From Notolepis coatsorum (Eukaryota; Chordata; Actinopteri; Aulopiformes; Paralepididae), in the NCBI GenBank assembly GCA_963971535.1, contig OZ020591.1, positions 15,111,623 through 15,175,622 of the forward strand: a stretch of DNA of 64,000 bases, read 5' to 3'. Below are positions 21,024 through 33,652 of this stretch, piece after piece (the first letter of the stretch is position 1; each line of letters starts with the position of its first letter). Both the position numbers and the translations under genes were made by a program. The notes beneath the pieces are model-generated. The model worked only from the letters and a program-made list of their open reading frames with translations, made no database searches and was not told the DNA's origin.

Positions 21024-24000
21024 GTGGTATTAATATTGAAATGGCCTATGATGAACAATCCACGAAACGGTCCTCCTAAAGTAGAACGCCCGCAGCGTAG
21101 ACGGCAGCCACCTCAGTACTTAGAGGATTACGCTGCCAGTATACTACCTAGCCTTCTACAAACGGTAAACGCGGTAAAAGTAGAAAGTAAAATTATGTCC
21201 GACCCTATCAACCAGGATACCCCGACCACAGAGGCCCTAGTGGGTTCTAATGTAACTGACCAAGCTCACGGTGGGGACCAGGAGGGAACTGACACGACTT
21301 TACCCCCCGCCAAGACCGAAGAAGTAGTCTCCGGAGAGCTCCGGGAGGAAGACAACCCTCCAGAGATGGAACTCTGCACGGAACAAGATGAGGAGAGCGC
21401 CGAGGAGATAGAGCTCCAGGACTCCCCGCAGGAGAACGCATCCCCAACGAGTACTGCCAGGAGCGGATCACCTCAACCAGCGTCTTCCCCCAGCGAGGCG
21501 GACAAGATGCTGGCACAGGCGTTCCTCGCCAGCCTAGCAGCCTCCACAGAGCGCGATCGGCTCCAAGCACAGACGCTTAGTGAGCGCGAACATTCTACCA
21601 TGGAAAGAGAACGCATTCAAGCGCAGCAACGGAGCGACGAAGAGCGTATACGTCTGGAGATGAGACGCCTTCAGACGGAAGAGAATATGACCAGGGACCG
21701 GGCCGACGCCCAGCGCGCCGCTGCCGGTGCCCAAAGAGAAGCAGAGCGCGACATCGCTCTCAACAAGCGCGAAGCCGAGCGCGACCGACTACAAGCGCAG
21801 CTAATGGAGCAGCTGATCGCCAGGGCAACACCCCCTCCCTCCACAAGGGGAGGGACTAAAGACTCACTTCTTCAACCATTATCTGAATTAAAAAAAAATA
21901 AAAATAAAAAAAATCTAACCCTAACTAACCATACTGTCATGCACTTGTCCTAATAAACTAACCTACACTGTAGCACTCAACACTTTGATGAACATTGTTA
22001 CTCAGCTGATAGAGTTGTGCTCTTCCTGATGGCTTGTCGTACAGAACTTGTAAGTCGCTTTGGATAAAAGCGTCAGCTAAATGACTAAATGAAATGAAAT
22101 GAAATGAAATGAAGGGGTTCCAGGGCCTCGTCAAGACACGGGTCAAGGGCACCCTCCCCTAACCGATTAAGCGACCCTGAGCCCGACCACCAGAGAGAGC
22201 CTATACCCCCCTCCGAACTCCTTCCCCGACTGGTCCCAGTGAGACCCAGCTACAAGGAAGGAACGGCGTACACCGCGGAGAGGCTAAATAGACGACTACA
22301 GGATCTAGATGACCTGACAGAGGAAGAAGAGGGAGAAGAGGAGAGTCAAGCCCGACAGCAGCACAGTACTCCACAGGACCAGGAGGTCCAGTACAGCCCA
22401 GGCTATACCCCCGTGGCTCTGCGCTACAGACCCCCGACTCTATTCACGGGTGAGCATGACGCACGACCAGTCCCGAGGAATAGCACCTGGACCAGCGGGC
22501 CATGGTACCCTCCCGGTACCAGCCCACCGAGAGGCGTAAGAGGAGACTCGCCTAGGAGGCCTCTCTTCCAACGCTCACCGATGTGCCAGCCATCCACGGC
22601 GTCATACATTGGCACACCGACGTTTCCAGACTTCACCCATGAGAACCGAGCACAGTACACGGAGCTACGGATGTGCTTAGAGACAATGATGGTGGATGTA
22701 GCTGATGAACGCCACAAGTATGCTATCCTATTGAAGCACCTGAAAGTGCCCAGAGCGCACAACATAGCGCTAGCTTATGCCACCTCTACGACCCCATACA
22801 CCGCGGCTCTAGCAGCACTAGACCAAAGATATGGACGTATATGGGATTACGTAATACAAGAGATAAGGCATATTGACCGCCTACCCCCAGCAACAGACAA
22901 TCGCTCACTAGACGACCTGTCTATCAAAGTACAATCCCTGGTAGGGATGCTGGGGGCGCAACGAGAAAAGGGTATGCATGAACTATACGCAAACTCGAAT
23001 GTCGAGAGGATTTTAGAGAAGCTGCCGCCCGCCCGACAGGAGCGCTTCAGGCGGCAAAGAGACCACCGTGATCCTAACGGTCCCGAGCCATCCCTCCTAG
23101 ACCTAGCCGACTTCCTGGCGAGAGAAGTCAGCAGCCTACGGTTGGATACGTTCGTGCGGAGCACACCAAGCTCCAGAGAGGGACCTAGGAGAGCAAACGA
23201 TGGCCGAAGATCGGTGACTGTCATGCACCAATCAGAATCAGTACCAAGCAGCAAGAACCACAGTACCCCCTCGATGAAAGAGAAGTGGAAGATGGTGTGC
23301 CCGTACTGCGAAAAGGAACACTGGTTGTCACAATGTGACCTGTTCAAGAAGATGACCGCTGAAGAAGTGAGTCACTGGATAAAGTCCAACAGGCGCTGTT
23401 ACCGATGTGCGCGCAGTCACATGGCAGCCGAGTGCCGCCTCAAGAAGAGGTGTAGTCGGTGCGACGGAGCCCACCTAGATGTCCTACACGACAGTAACAG
23501 AAGAAAGCCTGCACCATCCAGCAGCACAAAGGCAAGTGTTATGTACATTGACCCCGCTAGCAGCGGGGGCGCCCAGGTGCTCTTAAAGGTGGTCCGCGTA
23601 ACACTGAGTTACCAAGATAAGGTCATGGACACTTACGCCGTCCTTGATGACGGGTCAGAGAAGACCCTTCTCCTCGCGTCCACTGCGGCCCAGCTGGGGC
23701 TGCGGGGGAGCGAAAACCAGATGACGATTCGGACAATAAGAAGAGATCTAAAGACGATAAAGGGCGAGAATGTCTCCTTCACTATCGCAGCAAGCGGGCA
23801 GCCAGAGAGACGGTATAGGATTACTAATGCTTTCACCAGCCAAGAAATAGGACTATCGCAGTACACCTACCCCATCGCCAAGCTGATGGATAAATATGTG
23901 CACCTGCGTCAACTACCTATCCCGCTCATAGACGGTGCCACCCCGACCCTGCTGATAGGCTCCGACCATGCAGACCTCATAGTCCCGATAGACCAGGTCC

Positions 24001-26284
24001 ATACAGGACCCAGAGGTTGTCCTGCAGCAGTCGAGACCCGCCTAGGATGGACATTACAAGGCCCCCTCGCTAAGTCTCTTAACCGAACAGCAGCCACTAG
24101 CTGCCTCCACTCCAGAGTGACAGAAGAAGACACCACTCTCCTGCAGCATGTCGAGAGGCTATGGACACTAGAGACAATGCCCTTTAAGAACGAAAAGAAA
24201 GACATTCGTTCTAAGGAAGATATTTACGCTATAGCCCTCCTCGAGCAAGGGACAAAGAGAGTCACAGTCAACGGAGTGATGAGATACGCAACTCCACTCC
24301 TGAGGCGAGAGGGAATGCCTACCTTTCACGCCACAAAAGAAGCGACGGAGCGGTATCTATTGAACACAGAGCGGCGCCTAGCCAGAGACCCCGCTCAAGA
24401 GACTGTGTACCGCGCTGAGATTAACAAGCGAATCACAGCGGGACACATAAAGAAAATTTACTGGCGACGTCGTGCGCTGCTCCGCGCCTCCCTGATCAAA
24501 GACGGCTTTGATCTCCGGCAGCGGGCCAGCAGCGACCCCCCAGTATTGCGCAGCCTCAACCCAGAGGACAAGCCCCTGCTGCGGTTCCTATGGAGAGAGA
24601 GGATCGGAGATGAGCACCCAGCCATCTATCAATGGGAAGTCCTCCCTTTCGGAACCACATGCAGCCCATGCTGTGCTACGTTTGCACTACAAAAACACGT
24701 CGCAGAGGACCCAGCAGCAGATGAAGAGGTCCGACAAAGTGTGACAAATAGTTTCTACGTGGACAACTGTTTACAAAGCGTCTCGACGCCAGAAGAAGCC
24801 GAGGCTCTTCTACTCAAGCTCCGCGCCTCCCTGATCAAAGGCGGCTTTGATCTCAGGCAGTGGGCCAGCAGCGACCCGCAAGTATTGCGCAGCCTCTCCC
24901 CCGAGGACAAGGCAGCGAGCAGCGACACCTGGATGGCGACCATCCCAGGAGAAGCCCAAGAAATGACACTAGGACTAGTCTGGCGCTTCAAAACAGACTC
25001 ACTCCATTATAGACACAAACCCCTGACCAAGGAGCAGGGAAGGTCGACGGCAATACCGACCACCAGACGGAGTGTATACAGAACACTTGCCAGACAATAT
25101 GACCCGTTGGGATGTATTCTACCTTACACCACAAGGTCACAGAGCTGATCATAAAGAAATACGACGAGGATGTGCACCACGCAGGGGCAGAGAGAGTCTT
25201 CGCGGAGATCAGACATCGTTATTGGATACTGCAAGGGAGAGAAGCAGTGCGGCGCTTCCAGCGAACCTGTCTAGACTGTCGTAAGTGGCGAGCCCAGCCC
25301 AGTATACCCCGGATGGCTGACCTACCTCCCTGTCGCCTCCGACTCGGCGACAAGCCTTTTCACTCCACCGGTATGGACTGTTTCGGCCCGCTGTATATAA
25401 AGAAAGGAAGAGGAACCGAGAAGCGGTGGGGTATTGTATTCAAATGCATGACCACCAGAGCGATACATATCGAACTCCTTCCAACCATGAGCACAGACTC
25501 ATTCCTTATGGCCTTCCGAAGATTCACATCACGGAAAGGAAAACCGTCTACATTATTGTCTGATCACGGGACAAACTTCAAAGGCGGAGAAAGAGAGCTG
25601 AGAGAGAGCTTCCAAGCTATGGGCCCAGAACTTAAGACCCACCTCGCTCCATCCCAGATTGACTTCCAGTTTAATCCCCCGAACGCACCTCACTTCGGTG
25701 GAACTTGGGAACGAGAAGTACGTTCTATAAAGACAGCCCTGTACGCCGTGCTTGGGGCCCAGACCGTGGCGGAAGAAGTCTTAATGACGGTCCTCACGGA
25801 GATCGAGGGAGTATTGAACTCAAAGCCCCTCGGTTACGTCTCAAGTGATGTAGCAGATGTCGACCCAGTCACCCCCAACACACTCTTGATGGGGCGGCTG
25901 GACCCCGCGCTACCCCAGACAATGTACAGGCCTGAAGAAGCGAACGGCCGAAGAATGTGGAGGTACAGTCAAGTATTGGCTGACAAGTTTTGGAACAGCT
26001 TCCTACTCCACTACCTACCGTCTCTACAGACCCGCCAGAAATGGGTGAAAGAGAGAGACAATTTGACAGAAGGAACAGTCGTCATGATTATCGACCAGTC
26101 ACTACCCCGAGCTATGTGGCCGGCTGGCCGCGTAAGCGAAGTGATCACCGGTGCCGATGGAAAGGTCCGAGCAGCTGAAGTGCTCGTCCAAGGGCGGACC
26201 TACACCCGACCCGTGGCGAGGCTAATAGAACTGCCAAGGCTCCCTGATACTATCGATGACGACCATGACCCCATGACTTTGTGA
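21024..26284 (+). pseudogene. BEL/Pao interior: gag, protease, RT remnant, integrase
   Basis: Parts recognised, as fossils: a charged coiled-coil gag N-terminal region (21024-21870); a capsid-like and zinc-knuckle region (about 22239-23500); a retropepsin-like region around the LDDGSEKT block (about 23620); an incomplete RT region (about 24300-25100); and an integrase region (25112-26284) with a GMDCFGPL start, a SDHGTNF block and an FGGTWEREV block characteristic of Pao integrases. Not a host gene. Confidence 0.85.
21880..22112 (+). repeat. Retroposon tail inserted in the BEL/Pao interior
   Basis: An A-rich start is followed by CTTGTAAGTCGCTTTGGATA and AAAGCGTCAGCTAAATGA, ending in repeated GAAAT. 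The same tail motif, opposite strand, is at 949-995. It is common at the 3' end of teleost SINE/LINE copies. Its presence inside a young LTR element shows recent activity. Confidence 0.7.
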
Positions 26285-26377
26285 ACTGACTGACCCTCAC
26301 AGCGGACATTGAGTAGTGGACAGTGCGGTTAATCTGTCTCTGCTTAGCTAATTAGGTGGGACTAATTAGGGGGCGGC

Positions 26378-27746
26378 TGTTACGAAGGATCAGATTAAAC
26401 CGAATATATATATTTATTTATGGATATATATTGAATAGTATTTGTATATCGTTTGATATCCCTTGTATATTCCTTGTACATATACACGGAATATCCCTTT
26501 AGCCTACTATAGCCCATAATAGTTCATTCTCTTATTGGACAAAGGACCAGGCGCCAGGGGACCAGCCCCTGGCGTCAAGTTCAAAGGTACCGACGAGACA
26601 TGTCCGTACTAGCCCCGGCTCCGCTCAGGGATACGGCTACCGAAATGAGAGTGGCACTATTTGTTCACCGTGCATATAAATATGGCGCAAGTAAATGTAG
26701 AAGTCCCTTAGTCCCTTACCCTTCTTCCCAACTTAGTAACAGAACATGAAGCCTCACCCACGATACGACGTGCGGTGAAGTATGGCCTGTTTGGCCTTAG
26801 AATAGCATTGAGACCTCGTGCGAATTAATAACTGGATTGTCATAGTTTGGCACTGTACCGTCGAGTGCGACGTATTTCTATTATGTAATAATAGTCTATC
26901 GTGTATGGTGCATCGTGCGGTTAGAGTTCTAAAGTGACCAGCATCTCCAACGCTTCCTCGTGTTATCTAGAGTCTTATCCAGGTTGGGCCGACCACATGG
27001 CGCTTTCATCCGAGGAGATCTAGGCGAGGACCGAGGGACATGTACACTGGATTACCTACCCGACGACTGCTGAGCCCTATGCGGCTGGAATATATATTTG
27101 CTTTGGTACTGTGATTTGTGGAGCGGATAATCGCCGACGCCTGTGAGTGTTGGATTTACCCCCGAGAGGAGTCAAGTTGAGTCGGCGCTCAGAGAGACTG
27201 AGGTCGCCTAGCTTCTTCTTCATTGTGGAGCTACAGCCTACAAGAGAACCAAGGTGTATTCATCTGCGGATCAAGAGTCTATCGCACTGTCTTCTGTACT
27301 TGAAGTCTCCCTAGATATCGTTGACCAGACGGTCTACTACCGACGGCTCTCCTACCCCCCCTACCGGCTTACAACCGGGAGGACCCCCTCCAGAATATCC
27401 CGCTATATCATTAAGTGTACCATAGATCTAATTCCCTAAGAGCCAGGTTGTATACTTGCTTCCTGCGTAACCAGAGATTGGACATTCAGTGTTGATTTGC
27501 CTACGAGTACTCATTTGCCTTACAAGTGCATTCAAATGATAAATGTAAGATAAATATTCTATGTACCTTTTGCTATATTAAATATTTGATTATTACCTTT
27601 GACTGGAACCGATTTCATTGTGGAAAGTGTTCATCATATTTAGATATCGTGTACTGTATGGCCAGTAGTTAAAGTACATAAAGCGGTAGTGGTTTAATGA
27701 TACCATACTTATCAATACAGTCAGGGAATTGTACCCCTCAGTTACA
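26378..27746 (+). repeat. 3' LTR of the BEL/Pao element
   Basis: It has the same length as the 5' LTR and near-identical sequence. It is preceded by a purine-rich AATTAGGGGGCGG stretch and followed by the target duplicate ATAGC. Confidence 0.9.
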
Positions 27747-27749
27747 ATA

Positions 27750-28452
27750 GCCATAGGAAAGGGCGATGCCCTCGCACAACCAATGTGACAGACGTTTGTG
27801 TTGACGTCGCTTTACCCTTGTTAGGACCGGCGTGAGAATTTAAATATGTTTAAGTTAAGTATTGTGTGATTTTGTGTGAAGGGCGGACTAGCAAAGTATG
27901 ATTTTTCATTGTATGGCAAACTGTCTGTTTAACTGTGCATATGACAATAAACAATCTTGAATCTTGACTAAATAAAAGCTCAAAGCCTATGACAGGAAGA
28001 TATAGCCGCAGCATATACTTCCACCGTCGAAGCCGAGAGCCTTTCCAGGATAGACTCAACGAACAATAAACACTATGCAACAACCATCAAATGCACACAG
28101 CACACACACCCACACGCACACACTCACTTTAAACAAACAACTCACTGCAGCACCCACTTTACACACTTTAGAACACCTAAACACACTTTACACTTTATAT
28201 TTATTGGTAAAGGATTTGCACTACAACTCGTACACCTTACTGTAAATTGTACCTAAATTGTACCTCATCCCATTTCTGCTCTGCACTATATAGTATTGTA
28301 TATTAGTACATTGCATAGCAGTGGAGGCTGCTGACCAAATTGTTAGGTGAAGCACAAATTATTATATTATATTATATATTAAATAATATTTTTAAAACAT
28401 CCCCCACTGTGTGTCAGTGGTCAGTGGACACAGATGAAAACATATTAACATT
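27750..28452 (+). repeat. Intergenic with two LINE 3' tails
   Basis: A LINE tail ending CAATAAACAATCTTGAATCT lies at about 27880-27966. From about 28050 to 28320 a diverged family C 3' UTR follows: CACACTCACTTTAAACAAAC, TACACCTTACTGTAAATTGT, CTCATCCCATTTCTGC. No coding sequence. Confidence 0.6.
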
Positions 28453-28665
28453 AGGTGACAGCGGACCTGACCAGATGAAAACATATTAGGTGACAGCGCC
28501 CCTGACCAGATGAAATCATATTAGGTGACAGCGCACCTGACCAGATGAAATCATATTAGGTGACAGCGCACCTGACCAGATCAAAACATATTAGGTGACA
28601 GCGCACCTGATCAGATCAAAACATTTTAGGTGACAGCGCACCTGACCAGATCAAAACATATTAGG
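28453..28665. repeat. 35-bp minisatellite, about six units
   Basis: The unit ATTAGGTGACAGCGCACCTG plus ACCAGATGAAAACAT is tandemly repeated, with AAAACAT/AAATCAT variants. GGTGACAGCGCACC within it is nearly palindromic. It is non-coding. Confidence 0.85.
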
Positions 28666-29040
28666 TGAAGGTGACAAGGAAGCCACAGACTCATACCCCC
28701 CCGACACTCAACTAACCGCCTCGGACAGTCCTTCATACCAGTGGCCATCAGGCTCCACAACAGTGGGCAGCGACTGCTGCCAGACATCGACCTAGAACTA
28801 ATAGGAACCCAAGTAGGACAATAACACTACCTTATGCATACTGCACCTTATGTGGATACTGTGATAGTGTGAATAATGAATAATGTATATTTCAGTTAGT
28901 TAGATAGTAAATTATATTGACCTATTTGTTTACACTGCTTGTGTTGTTTTCACTACCTGTACCCCCCCCCCCTTCCCTCATGCTGCTATGATGCCTGAAT
29001 TTCCCCAAGGGGATCAATAAAGGAATATCTTATCTTATCT
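28666..29040 (+). mobile_element. LINE family G 3' end
   Basis: A short reading frame gives SFIPVAIRLHNSGQ, the last residues of an RT-encoding LINE. A 3' UTR follows, ending in the hairpin-like TTTCCCCAAGGGGATCAATA and a TATCTTATCTTATCTT tail, typical of a common teleost LINE. It is strongly 5' truncated. Confidence 0.75.
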
Positions 29041-29540
29041 TAAAAGGAAAGATGAAATTACCTACCTGGGTTCCATCCTATACAGGCAAATCTTTCCTGT
29101 GACAAAATGGGATCCAATGTAATAAAACTAAGTCAACCAACAAACTAGATTCCTGTACCGGATCTCCTCTCTGGTAAACAAGAATACCTTGAAGACTCTA
29201 ACAGGAGCACTCATTCAAGGGTACTACGACTATGCTTGCACCTCATGGTACCAAAGCACCTCAAAGGCACTAAAAACAAGATTACAAACATCACAAAACA
29301 AACTGGTCAGTTTACAAACTGCTTGACCTTACTCCTAAAACCCACCTCACCCCTGTCCACTTTGACAACCTAGGATGGCTTAGAGTAGACGACAGAGTAC
29401 AGCAACTTGCAATGGGCCTGGTCTACAAGATACACTACACCACTAAGATACCCATGTGCATGTCGAAATACTTCCCAAAGGTCAGTGAATACCACGACCA
29501 CAACACCAGAGGGAGTTCCACAAATCATGTTCAACCCAGA
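29041..29540 (+). mobile_element. LINE family E fragment, 5' and 3' truncated
   Basis: It starts at AAAGGAAAGATGAAATTACC, directly behind the TATCT tail of family G, and encodes degraded YLGSI…, FLYRISSL and ALIQGYYDYACTSWY blocks. It ends near AGGGAGTTCCACAAATCATG. The breakpoint at GGAAAGAYGAAATTACC is shared with the copy at 61443. Confidence 0.8.
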
Positions 29541-29958
29541 TAAAATAATTTAAAAAGTAAAAAAAAAAAAAAAAAAACGTTTTTTTTAATAAAAGAAAAT
29601 AGTCATAACTTAGAAATGAGATTGCATAGGTCTATGAATCGATATCGCGATTCTGTTTCGATTAATTGCCCAGCCCTACAGTGTGTACAGTAAGTTAGCT
29701 TGGTGATTATCATTGTGATGTAGGCTAAGCTGGCTAGCTACTGTTAGCATACAAGCACTGTAGCCTACTTACTTTTTCATCCACAACGTTTTTTCTGATC
29801 CAGATGCATAAATCCACTTCTTCATGTTGCTCAGTTGCTGGTTTATACTTCGGTCCTAATGTTGGCGCAAAGTTTAATTTAGCCTGACTTGACTTGTTAT
29901 AGATGTACAGCTTACTAACTACTAAACAACAACTTTCTCATAGTCTCAACTTTCACAT
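29541..29958. repeat. hAT-type MITE end and unassigned sequence
   Basis: Poly-A/poly-T at about 29560-29595, then ATCGATATCGCGATTCTG and TTGCCCAGCCCTAC at about 29635-29680. Read in reverse this is the GTAGGGCTGGGCAAT end common in teleost hAT MITEs. The other end is absent. The rest is unassigned. Confidence 0.5.
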
Positions 29959-30182
29959 AGTCAAAATGGGCCCAGCTGCATGTCCGGAGGCCAATCTCAA
30001 GTTTCTTTATTAGTTGTCATACAGAAGTACAGAATACTTTTATACAAAATGCTTCTTTATGTTACATTTTGTATAAAAGTATTATGTACTTCTGTATGAC
30101 AACTAATAAAGAAACTTGAGAAACTTGAGATTGGCCCGAGCTAAACCTATCCTCCGGACATGCAGCTGGACCCGTTTTGACT
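29959..30182. repeat. 220-bp palindrome built on two LINE C tails
   Basis: Two inverted copies of the family C 3' terminus (TTTGTATAAAAGTATT… TTCTGTATGACAACTAATAA) face each other around 30055. The arms extend outward beyond the LINE into AGATTGGCCTCCGGACATGC-like flanks. The right arm has an extra AAACTTGAG and about 14 more bases. Short frames in it are shadows. Confidence 0.8.
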
Positions 30183-30623
30183 TTGCAATGCAGAAATCTC
30201 TGATTGGATTTGCAAGGCTGCCAATCATATTCAACCTCCGTGTATTGGATGTCAAGGGCTGTCAATCAATCAACCCTCCATTCAATGGCAAGAGTTTAAC
30301 TGCACAGACCGTGCTTAGATGAAGTTAATAGCCTATTTTGATTCGCTGTTATTTATTATTTATTTAACAATGGGTCACACCTGTGAAGTTTTCTTCACGA
30401 ATAATTACTGCAGGCAATACTGCAGTGCAGGCCTGCTCAGAGCTGTCAATTTTGGCCATTTTTGAAGAAGAAAAAAATTCACTGGCATTTTTTTTACAGA
30501 GGAAAACATTTATTAAACAAAAATAATAATAATAATAATTAAAAAAAATATATATATATATAGTTTTTTTTTTTTTTTTTTTTTTTTTTTATATATGTAT
30601 ATGTAAATTAATAATAATTATGA
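30183..30623. other. Intergenic, AT-rich and low complexity
   Basis: Nothing coding. AATAATAATAAT at about 30523 and a T-run of about 30 at about 30564-30591 immediately precede the LINE. Confidence 0.4.
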
Positions 30624-32335
30624 ATTATGAAGTCCACTATTATCCCTGTACCCAAAAAATCCAAGCCTGCTTGCCTCAACGACTACCGCCCTGTAGCTCT
30701 CACCTCCATAGCCATGAAGTGCTTTGAGAAGCTAGTAAAGGGCTACATCTGCTCCTCCCTCCCCATCAACATGGACCCCCTGCAATTTGCATACCGCCCC
30801 AACAGGTCCACGGAGGACGCCATAGCCCATGTGCTGCACACAGCAGCATCACACCTGGACAAGAGGCAGGGGAACTATGTGAGAATGCTATTCATCGACT
30901 ACAGCTCGGCATTCAATACCATAGTCCCCTCCATACTCATAGCCAAGCTCAGGGACCTGGGCTTGAACTATGACCTCTGCCAGTGGGTCTTGGACTTCCT
31001 GACTGGCAGACCCCAGGTGGTGAGAGCAGGCAACTGCACCTCCTCATCCATCACCCTCAACATAGGGGCCCCCCAGGGCTGTGTTCTGAGTCCCCTCCTC
31101 TACTCCCTGTACACACACGACTGTGTGGCTCAGCGGAGTAGCAATACAATCATCAAATTTGCTGACGACACAGTGGTGGTGGGCCTGATCTCTGCCAACG
31201 ACGAGAGGGCCTACCTGGAAGAGGTCAAGGTCCTGGCGGGATGGTGCCAGGAAAACAGCCTCTCCCTGAACGTCAGCAAAACAAAGGAGATGATTGTGGA
31301 CTTCAGGAGGTCGGGGGTCAAGGACTACAGCCCCCTCAGCATCGACGGGGCACCGGTTGAGAGAGTCAACAGCTTTAAGTACCTCGGAGCCTACATATCC
31401 GAGGACTTGACATGGACCACACACATTGACAGTGTTGTGAAGAAGGCACGACAACGCCTCTACTTCCTCAGGCGCCTAAGGAAGTTCCAAGTCAGTCAGA
31501 AGATCCTTAAGAACTTCTACTCATGTACAATAGAGAGCATCTTGACTGGCAACATCACCTCCTGGTTTGGGAATAGCACTGCACAAGACCGAAGCAGACT
31601 ACAAAGAGTGACACGTTCAGCCGAACGCACAATTGGAGGGGGGCTCCCCACCCTCCAGAACATTTACAACAAGCGTTGCAAGGGCAAGGCTAAGAGAATC
31701 ATTAAAGACTCCAGTCACCCGAACAACTGCCTCTTTGAACTGCTGCGGTCAGGCAAGCGATACCGGAGTCTCAAGGCGAGCACAGAAAGACTCAGAAGAA
31801 GCTTCTATCCCCAGGCCATCAGGCTGCTAAACGAACAATGAATGAACACTACACAACAACCACCAAACGCACATAGCACACACATCCACACGCACACACT
31901 CACTTTAAACAAACACACTGTAGCACCCACTCCACACACTTTATAGCACACACCCACTTTAAACAAACACACTGTAGCACCCACTCCCCACACTTTATAT
32001 TTATTGATGAAGGATTGCACTACAACTCGTACACCTTACTGTAAATTGTACCTAAATTGTACCTCATCCCATTTCTGCTTTGCACTAGATAGTACTGTAC
32101 ATTAGTACACTGCATAGTATTGTATATTATATGGTAACTCAGAACATTGTACATATGTCTATACCGAACACTGTGACCTCATTTTCTTCTTCTAAATTAC
32201 ATGCTATACTATGTTATTTGATACTATCTTGTCTAGCACAGTCTCTGGAGCGTAACAGTAAGAAGCATTTTGTATGAAAGTATTCTGTACTTCTGTATGA
32301 CAACTATTAAAGAAACTTGAAACTTGAACTTATGA
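30624..32335 (+). mobile_element. LINE family C copy 2, longest copy
   Basis: It contains the RT frame 30627-31841 and a 3' UTR ending GTATGACAACTATTAAAG plus AAACTTGAAACTTGAACT. The endonuclease half is missing. It is near-identical to 14858-16357, so the family was active recently. A second, shorter tail copy follows at 32385-32625. Confidence 0.9.
30627..31841 (+). CDS. LINE C reverse transcriptase (404 codons, RT intact)
   Basis: The open frame begins [14 protein letters not shown] and carries RT motifs in order: [79 protein letters not shown] and [12 protein letters not shown]. The tail [13 protein letters not shown] is complete. The frame is uninterrupted, but the first ATG is simply where truncation left one; in the full element the endonuclease would be upstream in the same frame. 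The C-terminal [16 protein letters not shown] block resembles those of Jockey/Rex-type fish LINEs. Confidence 0.85.
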   Translation: MKSTIIPVPKKSKPACLNDYRPVALTSIAMKCFEKLVKGYICSSLPINMDPLQFAYRPNRSTEDAIAHVLHTAASHLDKRQGNYVRMLFIDYSSAFNTIVPSILIAKLRDLGLNYDLCQWVLDFLTGRPQVVRAGNCTSSSITLNIGAPQGCVLSPLLYSLYTHDCVAQRSSNTIIKFADDTVVVGLISANDERAYLEEVKVLAGWCQENSLSLNVSKTKEMIVDFRRSGVKDYSPLSIDGAPVERVNSFKYLGAYISEDLTWTTHIDSVVKKARQRLYFLRRLRKFQVSQKILKNFYSCTIESILTGNITSWFGNSTAQDRSRLQRVTRSAERTIGGGLPTLQNIYNKRCKGKAKRIIKDSSHPNNCLFELLRSGKRYRSLKASTERLRRSFYPQAIRLLNEQ

Positions 32336-32384
32336 GTGAATTTGTGTTTCACGTGTTGTCATAGAGAAACCTCCACTGTTGCAT

Positions 32385-32625
32385 AGTATATTGTATATTG
32401 TATGGTAACTCAGTTACTTCTATTCTGCATCGAACATTGTACATATGTCTATACTGAACACTGTGACCTCTATTTTTACTTCTATTTTACATGCTATACT
32501 ATTTTATTTCATACTTATCTTGTCTAACACAGTCTCTGGAGCGTAACAGTAAGAAGCATTTTGTATAAAAGTATTCTGTACTTCTGTATGACACTATTAA
32601 AGAAACTTGAAAGAAACTTGAACTT
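32385..32625 (+). mobile_element. LINE family C 3' tail
   Basis: It covers GCATAGTATATTGTATATTG through ACATTGTACATATGTCTA to CTTGAAAGAAACTTGAAC. It represents a second, strongly truncated insertion right behind copy 2. Confidence 0.8.
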
Positions 32626-32779
32626 GAGGATGAAACCGAATAAAAAAATAAAGAAATTGGGTCCAAATCCTTAGACAAATCCTCTTACAAATAAAATACA
32701 CCACTCCCCGTAAACAACAGTAGTAGGTGCAGCGCCGCGCTCCGGATGGTATTAATCACTTCAGTGTCAATACCTGTCC

Positions 32780-33500
32780 TTTTCAGATTCAACCTCTCAG
32801 CAGCCAAGCCATCACACGCCCGTGTTGTAGTCGAGTCACTAAATCTCGAGTCCGAGTCCAGTCTCAAGTCCCCAGTGTTCGAGTGCGAGTCACCAAAGAA
32901 GAGTCCGAGTCGAGTCCCCATTACCCTAGTCCGAGTCCGAGTCCAAGTCATCAAGGTTGAGTCCACTCCTCTTGGGCAGTCAAAGAGCTGATGTACAAAT
33001 AAAAAAGGTCTACATTAAACATAAATGACACAGCGGTCACCATTTCAAAGAGTTTACTTACTTTGTGACACAATAGCCAAACAAATGCACTAGCCATCAA
33101 TATCTTATGCTAAATGATTAGGGCCTAATACACAAAATATCTATATTGTAGCGACCCTGGGATTTGAGTGATTGGTCAGCCGAGCTGTCACTCTGCACTC
33201 TACCAACCTGGGGCTGGCAGTCGACACTATTGGTCGCACAAGCCCGGGGTTGGTAGAGGGGAGGGGGCAGGGGCTGACCTGTGGGAAGGTATACGAGGGT
33301 GTTACACCTGAGGGTGCTCTCTTGGTGTATGGGAAGTTCAAATGGAGTTTACTAATTACAGGCAGAGGTGATGCATCCCTTGTATTGATAAATACAATAT
33401 ATTTATCAATTAACAAGTCTGAGTCCTCGTCTGCACCTTCCGAGTCTGAATGCAGTCAGTGCTCAAGTCCAAGTCGAGAGTCCTTTGTCTACCAGAAATA
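32780..33500. repeat. GAGTCC-rich MITE remnant with an inserted sequence
   Basis: Runs of GAGTCCGAGTCC-like hexamers at 32825-32975 and 33415-33485 are typical of a teleost MITE family. Between them, about 33145-33410, lies a stretch starting TGTAGCGACCCTGGG and ending ATTTATCAATTAACA that has LTR-like ends. No second copy in the window confirms this. No coding sequence is supported. Confidence 0.45.
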
Positions 33501-33652
33501 ACAACATTATACATCGTTTATTTCAGTGATGTTGTCTCTGTTTCCTATGTTGTCAAATCCACACACCGAGTTCACTTTATGCCTAGAGAATGTTTGGTTT
33601 GGTTTCAACTTTCAATACATGTAATGGCAATACAATCAATCTAATGGAATCT

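Larger units (their letters stand above)
19611..27746 (+). mobile_element. BEL/Pao-type LTR retrotransposon fossil
   Basis: Two LTRs of exactly 1369 bp (19611-20979 and 26378-27746), with TG…CA ends, enclose a 5.4-kb interior. A 5-bp target duplication ATAGC flanks it. The LTRs differ at about six positions, so the insertion is young. In order, the interior shows a coiled-coil gag region, a zinc-knuckle segment, an aspartic protease, a shortened RT region and a BEL/Pao integrase. An unrelated retroposon tail is inserted in the gag region. The element is broken, in roughly two or three places. Confidence 0.9.

Noticed and set aside
31044-31454. 136-codon frame antisense to LINE C (also at 15746 and 42804)
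   Set aside because: It recurs only because the LINE recurs; it lies opposite the RT core and has no independent signals.
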